Below, in pieces: positions 8,700 to 18,284 of a stretch of 64,000 nucleotides of DNA. Numbering within the stretch: position 1 is the stretch's first letter; the number at the start of each line of letters is the position of its first letter. Source of the DNA: an uncultured Roseobacter sp. (GTDB lineage: Bacteria; Pseudomonadota; Alphaproteobacteria; Rhodobacterales; Rhodobacteraceae); contig NZ_CANLYL010000007.1 in assembly GCF_947495275.1 (NCBI RefSeq), positions 1 through 64,000 on the forward strand, written 5' to 3'. The notes under the pieces are model-generated. The model was not told where the DNA came from. It saw only the letters and a program-made list of their open reading frames with translations, and searched no databases. The translations under genes were made by a program, and so were the position numbers.

Positions 8700-10520
8700 A
8701 TGGACGATCAGAACAAGAACCTCATTCTTGCAACAGCGCTCAGTTTCCTTGTGATCCTTGTGTGGTTTGTTCTTTTTCCACCGCCTGAACCTGAGGTGCC
8801 ACTGGACGCACCAGCCCCTGAACAGACGACAGGCTCCGGCGGCGAGACTATACCGGCGGCACCCACGGAAGCCGCGTCCGCGCCCCTTAGCACGGAACCT
8901 CAAACCACAGCTGTTCCGCTCGAAAATGCTCCGCGTATCGCGATCGAAACCCCCCGGTTGACCGGATCGGTCTCTCTGATTGGCGGACGGATTGATGATC
9001 TGAAACTGAAGGACTATCGAACGACGCTTGAAGAGGGCGCACCCATCGTCACAATGCTATCGCCCCAGGGGAACAACGACGCCTATTACGCTCTGCAGGG
9101 CTGGGCGCCCGGTGCTGGTATCGACCCTGCCGCCGTGCCCGGACCCGACACCGAATGGACGCTCAAGAACGGCGAAACACTTTCTGTTGACAGCCCGATC
9201 ACCCTCTCTTGGGACAATGGTGCCGGACAGATCTTTGAACGCACGATTGCCGTCGATCAAAACTACATGTTTTCGTTGACGCAGTCGGTGGCCAACAATG
9301 GCAATGCGCCTATCAGCGTCGCCCCCTACGGCATGATCGTGCAGCACACGACACCAGATGATCTGGAGAATTTCTTCATTCTTCACGAAGGCGCCGTCGC
9401 AATGGCGGACGAAGAACTCGCCGAAACCGACTGGGATGAAGTTTCCGAAGCCGAACTGAACCCGAAATGGGGCCGTCAGGCCATCGTCAAGGAGGATGTC
9501 ACATCCGGCTGGATAGGATTTACCGATCACTTCTGGCAGGCGATCCTCATCCCGCTGGCCGGTCAAACCTTTGATCAAGCCCTCACCTACGATGCACGCA
9601 CCGACATTTACCGCGCGGTCACACGTATGCCGACCCAAACCGTTGCTGCAGGAGCCTCGGTGAGCATAACAACGCAACTTTTTGCCGGTGCAAAAGAATG
9701 GGCAATGTTGCGGGAATACGAATCTCAAGGGGTGCCAAAGTTCATCGACAGCATTGACTGGGGTTGGTTTTTCTTCCTGACGAAGCCCATTTTCTGGCTA
9801 TTGCACGAGTTGAACAAACTCATTGGTAACATGGGTTGGGCAATCATCGGGCTGACGTTGATCATCAAGGCGATCCTCTTTCCGCTGGCCTATAAATCCT
9901 ATGTCTCCATGGCGAAGATGAAAGAGCTTCAGCCGCAGATGGAAAAGCTCAAGGAACAGGCCGGCGACGACCGCCAGAAAATGCAACAAGGCATGATGGA
10001 GCTCTACAAGAAAGAAAAAGTGAACCCAGCTGCCGGTTGTTTGCCCATTCTCTTGCAAATCCCCATCTTCTTTTCGCTCTATAAAGTGATCTTTGTCACC
10101 ATCGAATTGCGCCATGCCGCATTCTTTGGCCCCTTTCAGGACTTGAGTGCGCCCGACCCCACATCGCTGTTGAATTTCTTCGGCCTGCTGCCCTTCCAGG
10201 GGCCCGAAGCGGGGTCCATTATGGCCCTCATCTTCATCGGCATCTTGCCTTTGCTGCTTGGCATTTCCATGTGGTTGCAGCAGAAACTCAATCCCGCCCC
10301 CACCGATCCCACGCAACAGATGATCTTTGCTTGGATGCCATGGGTTTTCATGTTCATGCTGGGCAGTTTTGCCAGCGGCCTCGTGGTCTACTGGATCGCC
10401 AACAACACGATCACCTTCACCCAGCAGTATCTGATCATGCGCAGCCAAGGCTACACGCCGGATGTGTTTGGCAACATCAAGAGTGGATTCAGCCGGAAAT
10501 CAAAATCGGACACTGAGTGA
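8700..10520 (+). CDS. yidC: Membrane protein insertase YidC
   Basis: A 606-residue insertase of the YidC/Oxa1/Alb3 family. It shows the proteobacterial layout: N-terminal signal-anchor (LILATALSFLVILVWFVLF), a large periplasmic beta domain (about 60-330), then the conserved membrane core with the cytosolic loop KMKELQPQMEKLKEQAGDDRQ and NPAAGCLPILLQIPIFF. It inserts membrane proteins alone or with SecYEG. ATG 8700 is chosen over GTG 8688 because family members begin MDDxNKNLI. It overlaps the MOSC gene start (TGATG). Confidence 0.97.
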   Translation: MDDQNKNLILATALSFLVILVWFVLFPPPEPEVPLDAPAPEQTTGSGGETIPAAPTEAASAPLSTEPQTTAVPLENAPRIAIETPRLTGSVSLIGGRIDDLKLKDYRTTLEEGAPIVTMLSPQGNNDAYYALQGWAPGAGIDPAAVPGPDTEWTLKNGETLSVDSPITLSWDNGAGQIFERTIAVDQNYMFSLTQSVANNGNAPISVAPYGMIVQHTTPDDLENFFILHEGAVAMADEELAETDWDEVSEAELNPKWGRQAIVKEDVTSGWIGFTDHFWQAILIPLAGQTFDQALTYDARTDIYRAVTRMPTQTVAAGASVSITTQLFAGAKEWAMLREYESQGVPKFIDSIDWGWFFFLTKPIFWLLHELNKLIGNMGWAIIGLTLIIKAILFPLAYKSYVSMAKMKELQPQMEKLKEQAGDDRQKMQQGMMELYKKEKVNPAAGCLPILLQIPIFFSLYKVIFVTIELRHAAFFGPFQDLSAPDPTSLLNFFGLLPFQGPEAGSIMALIFIGILPLLLGISMWLQQKLNPAPTDPTQQMIFAWMPWVFMFMLGSFASGLVVYWIANNTITFTQQYLIMRSQGYTPDVFGNIKSGFSRKSKSDTE

Positions 10521-11257
10521 TGCAGATAGCCCATATCCTGCGCCACCCGCTGAAGAGCCACGGCCGGGAAGCGCTGACATCCGTGGCCTTGCGCAGCGGT
10601 GAGGCGATGCCTTGGGACAGGGTCTGGGCCGTGGCGCACGAAGCGTCCAAAGCCGACGGCAGCTCATGGGCGCATTGCGCCAATTTCAGCCGCGGGTCCA
10701 AAGCGCCCGGTTTGCTCGCCATTTCCTCCAAGCTGGATGAAGCCAATGAGCAGTTGCATCTGACCCATCCAAACCGTCCCAATCTGAGTTTTCACCCTGA
10801 CACCGAGGCTGACAAGCTGATCGAATGGGTGCAACCTCTGGTGCCGCAGGACCGCGCCTTGCCTGCCCGCATTGTGCGTCTTGACGGACGGGGCTTTACC
10901 GACAGTGACTTCCCGTCTGTCACGCTATGCAATCTGGCATCACACAGGGCGGTGGAACAACAGTTGGGTCACGCATTGTCCATTCACCGCTGGCGGGGCA
11001 ACCTTTGGTTTGACAGCGATGAACCCTGGATCGAATTTGACTGGATGGGACGTGACATCCGTATCGGAGGCGCAACCATTCGGCTGCGCGAACGTACCGA
11101 CCGATGCCTTGCAACCACAGCCAACCCCGAAACCGGTGAACGCGACGCAGATATTCTCGGCACTCTTAAGCACTGGGACCATCAGGATTTCAGCGTACGC
11201 GCCGAAGTGGTCGAAGGTGGTCCGATCACGATCGGCGACACCGTGAAGGTGCTGTGA
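10520..11257 (+). CDS. MOSC domain-containing protein
   Basis: A 245-residue protein with an N-terminal MOSC_N beta-barrel domain (start MQIAHILRHPLKSHGREAL) and a C-terminal MOSC domain. The latter has the conserved cysteine motif RTDRCLATTANPETGERD, the presumed molybdopterin or sulphur carrier site. MOSC proteins deliver sulphur or bind molybdenum cofactor; the partner of this one is unknown. Its start overlaps the yidC stop and its stop overlaps the engB start, so it is coupled to both. Confidence 0.9.
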   Translation: MQIAHILRHPLKSHGREALTSVALRSGEAMPWDRVWAVAHEASKADGSSWAHCANFSRGSKAPGLLAISSKLDEANEQLHLTHPNRPNLSFHPDTEADKLIEWVQPLVPQDRALPARIVRLDGRGFTDSDFPSVTLCNLASHRAVEQQLGHALSIHRWRGNLWFDSDEPWIEFDWMGRDIRIGGATIRLRERTDRCLATTANPETGERDADILGTLKHWDHQDFSVRAEVVEGGPITIGDTVKVL

Positions 11258-11907
11258 TGCAACTGCCCTTTCCCATTGTCGAAGAACCCGATGCACAAAC
11301 TCTTGAGGACGGTCGCTTGCTCTTTGCGGGAGAAACGGAGTTTGTCAAAGGTGTCGTGGCCATGTCGGGCCTGCCTGTGCCGGATCGTCTGGAGGTCTGT
11401 TTCGCGGGCCGCTCCAACGTCGGCAAATCTTCCCTAATCAATGCGCTCACCGGGCGCAAAGGGCTCGCGCGCGCGTCAAACACCCCCGGCCGCACGCAGG
11501 AGATCAACTTTTTTACAGCGGGTTATGCCCATTATCTGGTCGATTTGCCCGGCTACGGCTTTGCCAATGCGCCGGTAGCCGTGGTGGAAAAATGGCAACG
11601 GTTGCTTAAGCAGTATCTGTCTGGCCGCCAGACCCTGCGCCGTGCCTTTGTGTTGGTCGACGCACGCCACGGTATCAAGAAAGTTGATGACGAAATCCTC
11701 AGCCTGCTGGATAGCGCGGCAGTGACGTTTCAGGTTGTCCTGACCAAGGCCGACAAGGTCAAGGAGGCCGAGCGCGCAAAGGTACTTGACCAGGTGCGAC
11801 AAGCGCTCTCCAGGCATCCCGCCGCCTACCCGGAGCTTCTTGTCACGTCGAGCGAGAAAGGCTGGGGCATTCCGACCCTGCGCAGCGTTATCGCAACACT
11901 GGAATAA
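11257..11907 (+). CDS. engB: Ribosome biogenesis GTP-binding protein EngB (YsxC/YihA)
   Basis: A 216-residue small GTPase needed for late large-subunit assembly. G1 is [17 protein letters not shown]2 [12 protein letters not shown]3 DLPGYGFA, G4 TKADK and the G5 region [12 protein letters not shown] 11257 follows the MOSC stop by overlap (TGATG). Its position after yidC matches many alphaproteobacteria. Confidence 0.96.
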   Translation: MQLPFPIVEEPDAQTLEDGRLLFAGETEFVKGVVAMSGLPVPDRLEVCFAGRSNVGKSSLINALTGRKGLARASNTPGRTQEINFFTAGYAHYLVDLPGYGFANAPVAVVEKWQRLLKQYLSGRQTLRRAFVLVDARHGIKKVDDEILSLLDSAAVTFQVVLTKADKVKEAERAKVLDQVRQALSRHPAAYPELLVTSSEKGWGIPTLRSVIATLE

Positions 11908-11966
11908 GTGGGCCTCTTGCACCAAAGTGGTCGCAGCATCATAACCACCGAACACACGGCCCCAAA

Positions 11967-12830
11967 ATGAAGACCCAGGATATGAATCGCGACTGGATCG
12001 CCACAGCAAGCACCCTCAACAAGGCCCTGCCCTATTTGCAGCGCTATGCCGATGCTACCGTCGTGATCAAATTGGGCGGTCACGCCATGGGCAGCGACGA
12101 CGCGATGGATGAATTCGCCCGCGATGTGGTGCTGATGCGGCAGGTCGGCGTCAACCCGGTGATCGTCCATGGCGGCGGGCCGATGATCAACGCGATGCTC
12201 GACCGTCTTGAGATCAAATCCGACTTTGTGAACGGCAAGCGGGTCACTGATGCGGCCACGATGGACGTGGTTGAAATGGTGCTGAGCGGCCTGGTCAACA
12301 AACGCATCGTTCAGGCGATCAATGGTCAGGGCGGGCGGGCTGTCGGGCTGTCGGGCAAGGACGGGCGGCTGATCACCTGCTCGCAAACCGATCCCGATCT
12401 GGGGTTTGTCGGCACGCCCGAGACCATAAATCCCAGATTGTTGCGTGATTTGACGGACAAGGAATACATCCCCGTCATCGCGCCGCTGGGCACCGGACAA
12501 AGCGGCGAGACCTTCAACATCAATGGCGATACCGCAGCCGGGGCCGTTGCGGCGGCGCTCAAGGCTGACCGGCTCTTGCTCTTGACGGATGTGGCCGGGG
12601 TGAAAAACGCTGCGGGCGAGGTCGTTACGGAATTGAGTGCAGCACAGATCCGGCAGATGACGGCGGAGGGTACAATCGCCGGTGGCATGATCCCGAAAAC
12701 AGAGACAGCGCTCGATGCGCTTGAGGGAGGTGTTCGTGCAGCGGTTATTCTCGACGGGCGCGCGCCAAATGCCTGCTTGCTGGAGCTTTTTACCGAACAT
12801 GGCGCAGGTTCCATCATCCGGGCAGACTGA
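11967..12830 (+). CDS. argB: Acetylglutamate kinase
   Basis: A 287-residue amino-acid kinase that phosphorylates N-acetyl-L-glutamate in arginine biosynthesis. It carries the ATP-binding [10 protein letters not shown], the substrate loop [18 protein letters not shown], the [15 protein letters not shown] segment and the C-terminal [18 protein letters not shown]. The N-terminal extension (about 25 residues, including [20 protein letters not shown]) corresponds to the helix used in arginine-sensitive hexameric enzymes, so feedback inhibition by arginine is likely (inference). Confidence 0.97.
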   Translation: MKTQDMNRDWIATASTLNKALPYLQRYADATVVIKLGGHAMGSDDAMDEFARDVVLMRQVGVNPVIVHGGGPMINAMLDRLEIKSDFVNGKRVTDAATMDVVEMVLSGLVNKRIVQAINGQGGRAVGLSGKDGRLITCSQTDPDLGFVGTPETINPRLLRDLTDKEYIPVIAPLGTGQSGETFNINGDTAAGAVAAALKADRLLLLTDVAGVKNAAGEVVTELSAAQIRQMTAEGTIAGGMIPKTETALDALEGGVRAAVILDGRAPNACLLELFTEHGAGSIIRAD

Positions 12831-12878
12831 CGCAGTTGTGTCTATCCGCCGCTTGGAGCCTTTGCCTGCGTGCACTAG

Positions 12879-13682
12879 ATGTGGGTCATGGAGAACGAAG
12901 CGATCATCCGCCTGAGCATTTTCATCGGCCTTTTTGCCCTTCTTGCAACGCTTGAGGCCATCGCGCCGCGTCGCGAACGCCGTCAGCCCCGCAGCCGTCG
13001 CTGGGTAACGAACTGGGGTATCACGCTGCTCAATACCCTTGCCTTACGGGCGCTTGCCATTGCCTTGCCCTTTCTCGCCGTCGGTGCCGCAATAGACGCG
13101 CAAGCGCAAGGTTGGGGCCTGCTGAACGCGCTGACCTGGCCCGCTTGGATAGAAGTCGTCGCCGCCATTCTGGTGCTCGATTTCGCCATCTGGCTGCAAC
13201 ATCTCATCACCCATAAAGTCCCGCTTTTGTGGCGCCTGCACCGGGTGCATCATGCGGACAGGGACATGGATGTCACAACCGCCATTCGCTTTCATCCCGT
13301 GGAAATCGCCCTGTCCATGCTGCTGAAGATTGGCCTTGTCTATCTGCTCGGACCCGCAGCCATTGCCGTTATTCTTTTCGAGATCATGCTCAACGGCACA
13401 GCCATGTTCAACCATGCCAACCTGCGCCTGCCGCTGTGGCTCGACGCTGTGGTGCGGCGTGTTCTGGTCACGCCTGACATGCACCGCGTGCACCATTCCG
13501 TGCACCGCGAAGAACACGACAGTAACTACGGGTTTGCCCTGTCGATCTGGGATCAGATGTTCGGCACCTATATTCCACAACCAAAAGCCGGACATGACGA
13601 TATGCTGGTCGGCCTTGAATGGCAGGATGATCGCCCAAGCCGGTTTGGCTGGTCGATTGCTCTGCCCTTTACCAAAAAATGA
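12879..13682 (+). CDS. Sterol desaturase / fatty acid hydroxylase family protein
   Basis: A 267-residue integral membrane di-iron protein with about four hydrophobic segments. It carries the three histidine clusters of the family: HLITH (about 106-110), HRVHH (about 120-124) and the late HRVHHSVH (about 203-210), plus NHANLRLP. The substrate cannot be inferred; relatives act on sterols, carotenoids or fatty acids. ATG 12888 is an alternative start. Its stop overlaps the start of the Fe-S protein (ATGA). Confidence 0.88.
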   Translation: MWVMENEAIIRLSIFIGLFALLATLEAIAPRRERRQPRSRRWVTNWGITLLNTLALRALAIALPFLAVGAAIDAQAQGWGLLNALTWPAWIEVVAAILVLDFAIWLQHLITHKVPLLWRLHRVHHADRDMDVTTAIRFHPVEIALSMLLKIGLVYLLGPAAIAVILFEIMLNGTAMFNHANLRLPLWLDAVVRRVLVTPDMHRVHHSVHREEHDSNYGFALSIWDQMFGTYIPQPKAGHDDMLVGLEWQDDRPSRFGWSIALPFTKK

Positions 13683-14332
13683 TCTTGGAGCTGATCGAAA
13701 AGCTCACGGCCCCCTCGGGGCTTTTTGTGATGGGATCATTCCATCCTCGGCGCGTATATCAATCTCAGGACGCCGCCGGCACGCTTGTTCTGCTGGGAGC
13801 GGGCAAGGAATGCTGGCCGCGCTTCACGTCCTCCGATGAGTTCACGGACGGGCAGCTCGATCCTCTGGACCGCTGGTCCAAGCGCATGATCGGCTGGATT
13901 GCCGGCGAGATCGGCGCAAAAGATATCTACCCGTCTGACGGCCCGCCCTATGCGCCCTTCATCGGTTGGGCGCTCAACACGGGTCGGTTTTTTCAGAGCC
14001 CTACTGGCATGATGGTGCATGACACCGCTGGCCTGATGATTTCGATCCGGGGTGCCTTGCGGTTTGAAGCGGAACTGGACTTGCCTGATGTGACCCTGGG
14101 CACCCCCTGCGAAACCTGCGTTGCACAACCTTGTATTAGCGCATGCCCAGTGGGCGCATTGTCGACCGATCACGCTTATGATGTCCCCGCGTGCAAATCA
14201 TTTCTGGACACGGATGCCGGTCAGGACTGTATGCAGCATGGGTGCAAGGTCCGCCGCGCCTGCCCGGTGTCGCAAAGCTTTGAGCGTGACCCCGAACAAT
14301 CCGCTTTTCACATGATCTCATTCAAAGGATGA
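13679..14332 (+). CDS. 4Fe-4S cluster protein of unknown function
   Basis: A 217-residue protein whose C-terminal third carries two ferredoxin-type cysteine clusters. The first is CETCVAQPCISACPVGAL (about 142-159); the second is DCMQHGCKVRRACPVS (about 182-197). This spacing resembles the C-terminal half of epoxyqueuosine reductase-like proteins, but the N-terminal part lacks recognisable cobalamin-binding sequence, so QueG activity should not be assumed. It is translationally coupled to the hydroxylase-family gene upstream, for which it might supply electrons (inference). Confidence 0.75.
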   Translation: MILELIEKLTAPSGLFVMGSFHPRRVYQSQDAAGTLVLLGAGKECWPRFTSSDEFTDGQLDPLDRWSKRMIGWIAGEIGAKDIYPSDGPPYAPFIGWALNTGRFFQSPTGMMVHDTAGLMISIRGALRFEAELDLPDVTLGTPCETCVAQPCISACPVGALSTDHAYDVPACKSFLDTDAGQDCMQHGCKVRRACPVSQSFERDPEQSAFHMISFKG

Positions 14333-14336
14333 ATTG

Positions 14337-14831
14337 ATGCTGCGACTGATCCTGATGCGTCATGCCAAATCGGATTGGGGTCATAAAGGGCTGTCTGACC
14401 ACGACCGCCCATTGAACGCCCGTGGCACGACATCCGCTAAATTACTCGGGGAGTGGCTGCGCTCCAAAGGATATCTGCCCGATCAGGTTCTCAGTTCCTC
14501 GGCAGAACGCACGGGCCAGACCTTGTTGGGTCTGGGCTTTGATCAACCGATGCAAACAACTTTCACCCGCGCGCTCTATCTTGCGGATGCCGACGGGATG
14601 TTGCGTATTCTGCAAGGTGCGACCGGGACATGCGTTTTGATGATTGGTCATAATCCCGGCATATCCGAACTGGCAGAGAACCTGCTGGGCCATTCGGTCA
14701 GCCATGATCGGTTCTTCGACTACCCCACCGGCGCCACACTGGTCGCCGATTTCGATGCGCAAGGCTGGAACGACATCGGCTGGCACCAGGGCCAGCCGAT
14801 TGATTTTATCATCCCGCGCGAGCTGCCGTAA
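14337..14831 (+). CDS. Histidine phosphatase family protein (SixA-like)
   Basis: A 164-residue single-domain phosphatase of the RHG superfamily. The catalytic motif is LILMRHAKSDW (His8), with SSAERTGQT and the second catalytic His in LMIGHNPGISELAE. SixA-type enzymes remove phosphate from phosphohistidine in signalling or phosphotransfer proteins. ATG 14337 is used, four bases after the upstream stop, rather than TTG 14334. It is the last gene of the plus-strand run. Confidence 0.9.
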   Translation: MLRLILMRHAKSDWGHKGLSDHDRPLNARGTTSAKLLGEWLRSKGYLPDQVLSSSAERTGQTLLGLGFDQPMQTTFTRALYLADADGMLRILQGATGTCVLMIGHNPGISELAENLLGHSVSHDRFFDYPTGATLVADFDAQGWNDIGWHQGQPIDFIIPRELP

Positions 14832-14854
14832 GCCGCGCATCAGCCTGACGGATG

Positions 14855-15625
14855 TCAGTGCCCGAGGATCTGGCTGAGGAACAGCTGCGTCCGTGGCGAT
14901 TGCGGGTTGTTGAAGAACTCTTCCGGTTCGTTTTGTTCCACGATTTGCCCCGCATCCATAAAGATCACGCGGTTCGCCACCTGACGGGCAAATCCCATCT
15001 CGTGGGTCACGCAGAGCATGGTCATGCCCTCTTCGGCCAGTTCGATCATGGTGTCGAGCACCTCCTTGATCATCTCCGGGTCCAGCGCCGACGTCGGTTC
15101 ATCAAACAGCATGATACGCGGACGCATGCACAAGGACCGCGCAATCGCCACCCGTTGCTGCTGACCGCCTGAAAGCTGACCGGGGAACTTGTTGGCCTGA
15201 TCGGGGATTTTCACTTTCTCCAGGAAATGCATCGCCGTTTCTTCGGCTTCTTTCTTGGGTGTCTTGCGCACCCAGATCGGCGCCAGCGTGCAGTTTTCCA
15301 GGATCGTCAGATGCGGGAAGAGGTTGAAATGCTGAAAGCACATGCCAACCTCTGACCGGATCTTGTCGATGTTTTTGAGATCGGACGACAGCAAGGTGCC
15401 ATCCACCTCAATCGAGCCCTGCTGGTGCTCTTCCAGTGCGTTAATGCAGCGAATGAGCGTGGATTTACCGGACCCCGACGGCCCGCAGATCACGATCCGC
15501 TCGCCACGATTGACCGTCAGGTCAATGTCGCGCAGCACGTGGAAGGTGCCATACCACTTGTTCATCTTGTTGATGGTGATCGCGATCTCGTCAGAGACCT
15601 GCATTTGTGTTGCGTGTTCAGCCAT
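14855..15625 (-). CDS. bztD: Amino acid ABC transporter ATP-binding protein (BztD/AapP)
   Basis: A 256-residue ABC ATPase of the polar amino acid uptake family. Walker A is GPSGSGKST, the Q-loop lies in [13 protein letters not shown], the signature is [15 protein letters not shown], Walker B is [14 protein letters not shown] and the H-loop is CVTHEMGFA. It energises uptake of glutamate, glutamine, aspartate and asparagine with the two permeases encoded just upstream. It is the last gene of the bztABCD operon, 13 bases after bztC. Confidence 0.93.
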   Translation of the reverse strand: MAEHATQMQVSDEIAITINKMNKWYGTFHVLRDIDLTVNRGERIVICGPSGSGKSTLIRCINALEEHQQGSIEVDGTLLSSDLKNIDKIRSEVGMCFQHFNLFPHLTILENCTLAPIWVRKTPKKEAEETAMHFLEKVKIPDQANKFPGQLSGGQQQRVAIARSLCMRPRIMLFDEPTSALDPEMIKEVLDTMIELAEEGMTMLCVTHEMGFARQVANRVIFMDAGQIVEQNEPEEFFNNPQSPRTQLFLSQILGH

Positions 15626-15638
15626 TGTTCAGGCCTCC

Positions 15639-16937
15639 TTATCGGTGGTCGGTCGCGAGGCGACGTTCCAGCCATTGTGAGTATTGCGAAATGCCGTAGC
15701 AGACGACGAAGAAGAGGAGGGCCGCAAAGCCAAAGAGCTCCCAGTAGACGCCGTTCCATTCGGTAGACGCGAGGATCGGTCCGCGGATCATCCCAATCAT
15801 ATCGAACATCGAAATGACCGACACCAGCGTGGTATCCTTGAAAAGACCCACGGCCACGTTCACGATCCCCGGGATGGAGATTTTGAGCGCTTGCGGCAAG
15901 ATGATCAGACGCATCGCCTGCGCATAATCCAGACCCAGACTGTCCGCAGCTTCATATTGTCCCTTCGGCAGGGCGGCGAGGCCACCCCGGATCACCTCGG
16001 CGATATAGGCTGCCGAGAACATGGTGATCATGATCACCACGCGCAGGAACAGGTCCACACCGGACCCGGGCGGGAAGAAATAGGCCAGCATGACGTTCGC
16101 CACGAACAGCAGGGTAATCAGCGGCACGCCTCGGATGAATTCGATGAAGATCACGCAAATCCACTTGATCAGCGGCATGCTCGACTGACGCCCCAGCGCC
16201 AGCGCAATACCAATCGGTACCGACAACGACACGCAAGTCACACCCAGCATCATGTTGAGCATGAAGCCCCCCATGTAGCGGCTGGGAACGGCTGAGAGGG
16301 CTGCGTTCTCTGATGCATTATCCGGGATCAGCAGGCCGCCGATATACCAGATAGCGAAGGCTGCCGCGATCCCGCCAAAGAAGCCAGCAGCAAAGCTGCC
16401 CGCAACCAGGCGTTGGTAAACCATGAAGCCCCCCGCAACGCCGACCAATGCAAGGATCGGCACAAAAATCGTCCCCCCCCAGAGCAGATAGTAGGCAATG
16501 AACGGGTAGAGCGCTGTGAAGGCCAGCAGCTTGCGCGGAAGGTCGAAAAACAGGACCGGTGCAGCTGCGATGAACAGCAGGATGAAGGCCAGACCCGGGC
16601 GCCAGTACTGGTCGTCGGGGTACTGGAAGCCGAAAAGCAACTGATTCCAGCGCTCTGTCAGCACCGCGAAACAGGCCGCCGAGGCCCCGTCGAGGATGTC
16701 GCGACAGGCCGAAAGGCTGGGCGCGTTCCAGATGCCGCCCAATATCCAGGGCAGCGCCGAGGACAGGATGGCGTAGATGAAATAAAGTGCCACCAGCGTC
16801 AGCAGTCCGTTGAGCGGTGTCGCAAAGAGGTTGTCCTTGATCCACTTGGCCGGTCCGGCGGCATTGCTGGGTGGTGGTGCTGTTGGCACTTCCTCCGTGC
16901 GGACGAAGGCAACGGAATTCGCATGTATATCTGACAT
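15639..16937 (-). CDS. bztC: Amino acid ABC transporter permease (BztC/AapM)
   Basis: A 432-residue inner-membrane permease with about eight or nine hydrophobic segments and the HisM/GlnP-type motif. The EAA loop reads QYEAADSLGLDYAQAMRLIILPQALK, contacting the ATPase. The length, larger than typical His/Glu permeases, is characteristic of the BztC/AapM type. It lies three bases downstream of bztB and is clearly co-transcribed. Confidence 0.93.
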   Translation of the reverse strand: MSDIHANSVAFVRTEEVPTAPPPSNAAGPAKWIKDNLFATPLNGLLTLVALYFIYAILSSALPWILGGIWNAPSLSACRDILDGASAACFAVLTERWNQLLFGFQYPDDQYWRPGLAFILLFIAAAPVLFFDLPRKLLAFTALYPFIAYYLLWGGTIFVPILALVGVAGGFMVYQRLVAGSFAAGFFGGIAAAFAIWYIGGLLIPDNASENAALSAVPSRYMGGFMLNMMLGVTCVSLSVPIGIALALGRQSSMPLIKWICVIFIEFIRGVPLITLLFVANVMLAYFFPPGSGVDLFLRVVIMITMFSAAYIAEVIRGGLAALPKGQYEAADSLGLDYAQAMRLIILPQALKISIPGIVNVAVGLFKDTTLVSVISMFDMIGMIRGPILASTEWNGVYWELFGFAALLFFVVCYGISQYSQWLERRLATDHR

Positions 16938-16940
16938 GTC

Positions 16941-18155
16941 CTAGCGCTCCTTCAGGGCAACGGATTTGTTGTAGACGTTCATCACCGCCGAGATCAGCAG
17001 CGAGATCGTTAGGTAGAACAACATCATCAGCACCACGCATTCGATGGCGCGGCCCGTCTGGTTCAGGGTGATCCCGCCCAGCGTCGCGGTGACGTCGGCG
17101 TATCCCACCAGAATGGCCAGAGAGGAGTTCTTGGTGATGTTAAGATATTGCGAGATCAGCGGTGGGATGATGACGCGCAGGGCCTGCGGCAGAACCACAA
17201 GGCTCATCACGCGGCCCGACCGCAGCCCCAGAGCGGAGGCCGCCTCGGTCTGGCCACGCGACACTGCCTGAATGCCTGCACGCACGTTTTCCGCGATGAA
17301 TGCACCGGTGTAGATGGACAAGGCGAACCAGATCGCAATCAGGGGTGCACCGATCTTGATACCACCCTGAAAGTTGAAACCCTTCAACGCCGGAACATCG
17401 AGGCCGATGGGCATTCCCATGAGAAAGAACATCAGGAGGGTCGGCACGAAGAAGATCGCCAGACTGGGCCATCCCATTGGCAGCAGGCGGCCCGTATCAT
17501 AGAGCAGCTTCGTAGCATAACGCCGATAGCCGATCACCCCGATGACAGAGGCAATGAACGTGGCGACAACCACCATGGACCCCGGTCCCCAGACTGGGGC
17601 GGGGATATAGACACCACGATTGGTGAAAGCGAAGAGATCCAGCAGCATGGTTGACGTTGGGTTGTCGCCGCGGAACTCACGTGGGCCGGGCAAAACAACG
17701 GTCATGATGCCGTAAATGATCAGGATCCAGATCAGCACGGGGATATTGCGGAAAATCTCGACGTAGAAGGCCATGATCTTCGAGACCAGCCAGTTCTTGG
17801 ACAGGCGCAGAACACCCGCCAGAACGCCAAAGATAGTCGCCATGAGGCAGGCCAGAAAGGCCACAAGCAGCGTATTGAGAATGCCAACGATGGCGGCGCG
17901 GGCATTTGTCGACTGGCTGGTATATTCGATCAGGCGCTGGTTGATGTCATAACCGGCAGGTGCGCCAAGAAACGAAAAATCGATCCTCAACCCCTGCGCC
18001 TGAAGATTGGCCGCGAGATTGCTATAAAGATAGCCAACCGAAAGCGACAGAAGGATGAAAGCCAACACCTGAAACGTCGTCGAGCGATACCGCGTATCGT
18101 TGATCAACATAGACAGGTTGAAGGACTCCCTGGGCGGGTCCGTCAGTGTCGTCAT
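16941..18155 (-). CDS. bztB: Amino acid ABC transporter permease (BztB/AapQ)
   Basis: A 404-residue inner-membrane permease, partner of BztC. It has a long insert between the first and later helices (about residues 45-90) typical of BztB/AapQ. The EAA loop reads QTEAASALGLRSGRVMSLVVLPQALR. The cytoplasmic N-terminus is followed by a first helix YLYSN-flanked segment. It is separated from bztA by 129 bases that contain a strong hairpin, suggesting lower expression than the binding protein. Confidence 0.93.
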   Translation of the reverse strand: MTTLTDPPRESFNLSMLINDTRYRSTTFQVLAFILLSLSVGYLYSNLAANLQAQGLRIDFSFLGAPAGYDINQRLIEYTSQSTNARAAIVGILNTLLVAFLACLMATIFGVLAGVLRLSKNWLVSKIMAFYVEIFRNIPVLIWILIIYGIMTVVLPGPREFRGDNPTSTMLLDLFAFTNRGVYIPAPVWGPGSMVVVATFIASVIGVIGYRRYATKLLYDTGRLLPMGWPSLAIFFVPTLLMFFLMGMPIGLDVPALKGFNFQGGIKIGAPLIAIWFALSIYTGAFIAENVRAGIQAVSRGQTEAASALGLRSGRVMSLVVLPQALRVIIPPLISQYLNITKNSSLAILVGYADVTATLGGITLNQTGRAIECVVLMMLFYLTISLLISAVMNVYNKSVALKER

Positions 18156-18245
18156 TGAATTTTCCCCGTGGTTCCGACCTTGATTTTAACGGACACTTTG
18201 CGCGCCTCGGTGGTCGGGTTATGGTTTTATGGGTCGTGATATGCG

Positions 18246-18271
18246 AAGGGCGCAGGATTTCCTGCGCCCTT
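18246..18271 (-). terminator. Intercistronic hairpin between bztA and bztB
   Basis: An 11-bp perfect inverted repeat (AAGGGCGCAGG / CCTGCGCCCTT, 4-base loop) starts 14 bases after the bztA stop. No T-run follows on the minus strand, so it is better read as a partial terminator or 3'-stabilising stem that raises binding-protein mRNA over permease mRNA, as seen in other periplasmic-binding-protein operons (inference). Confidence 0.65.
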
Positions 18272-18284
18272 GGCCGTTTGGTTC

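Noticed and set aside
13679..14332. Epoxyqueuosine reductase QueG
   Set aside because: Only the cysteine spacing is similar; the protein is much shorter and lacks the cobalamin-binding N-terminal domain.
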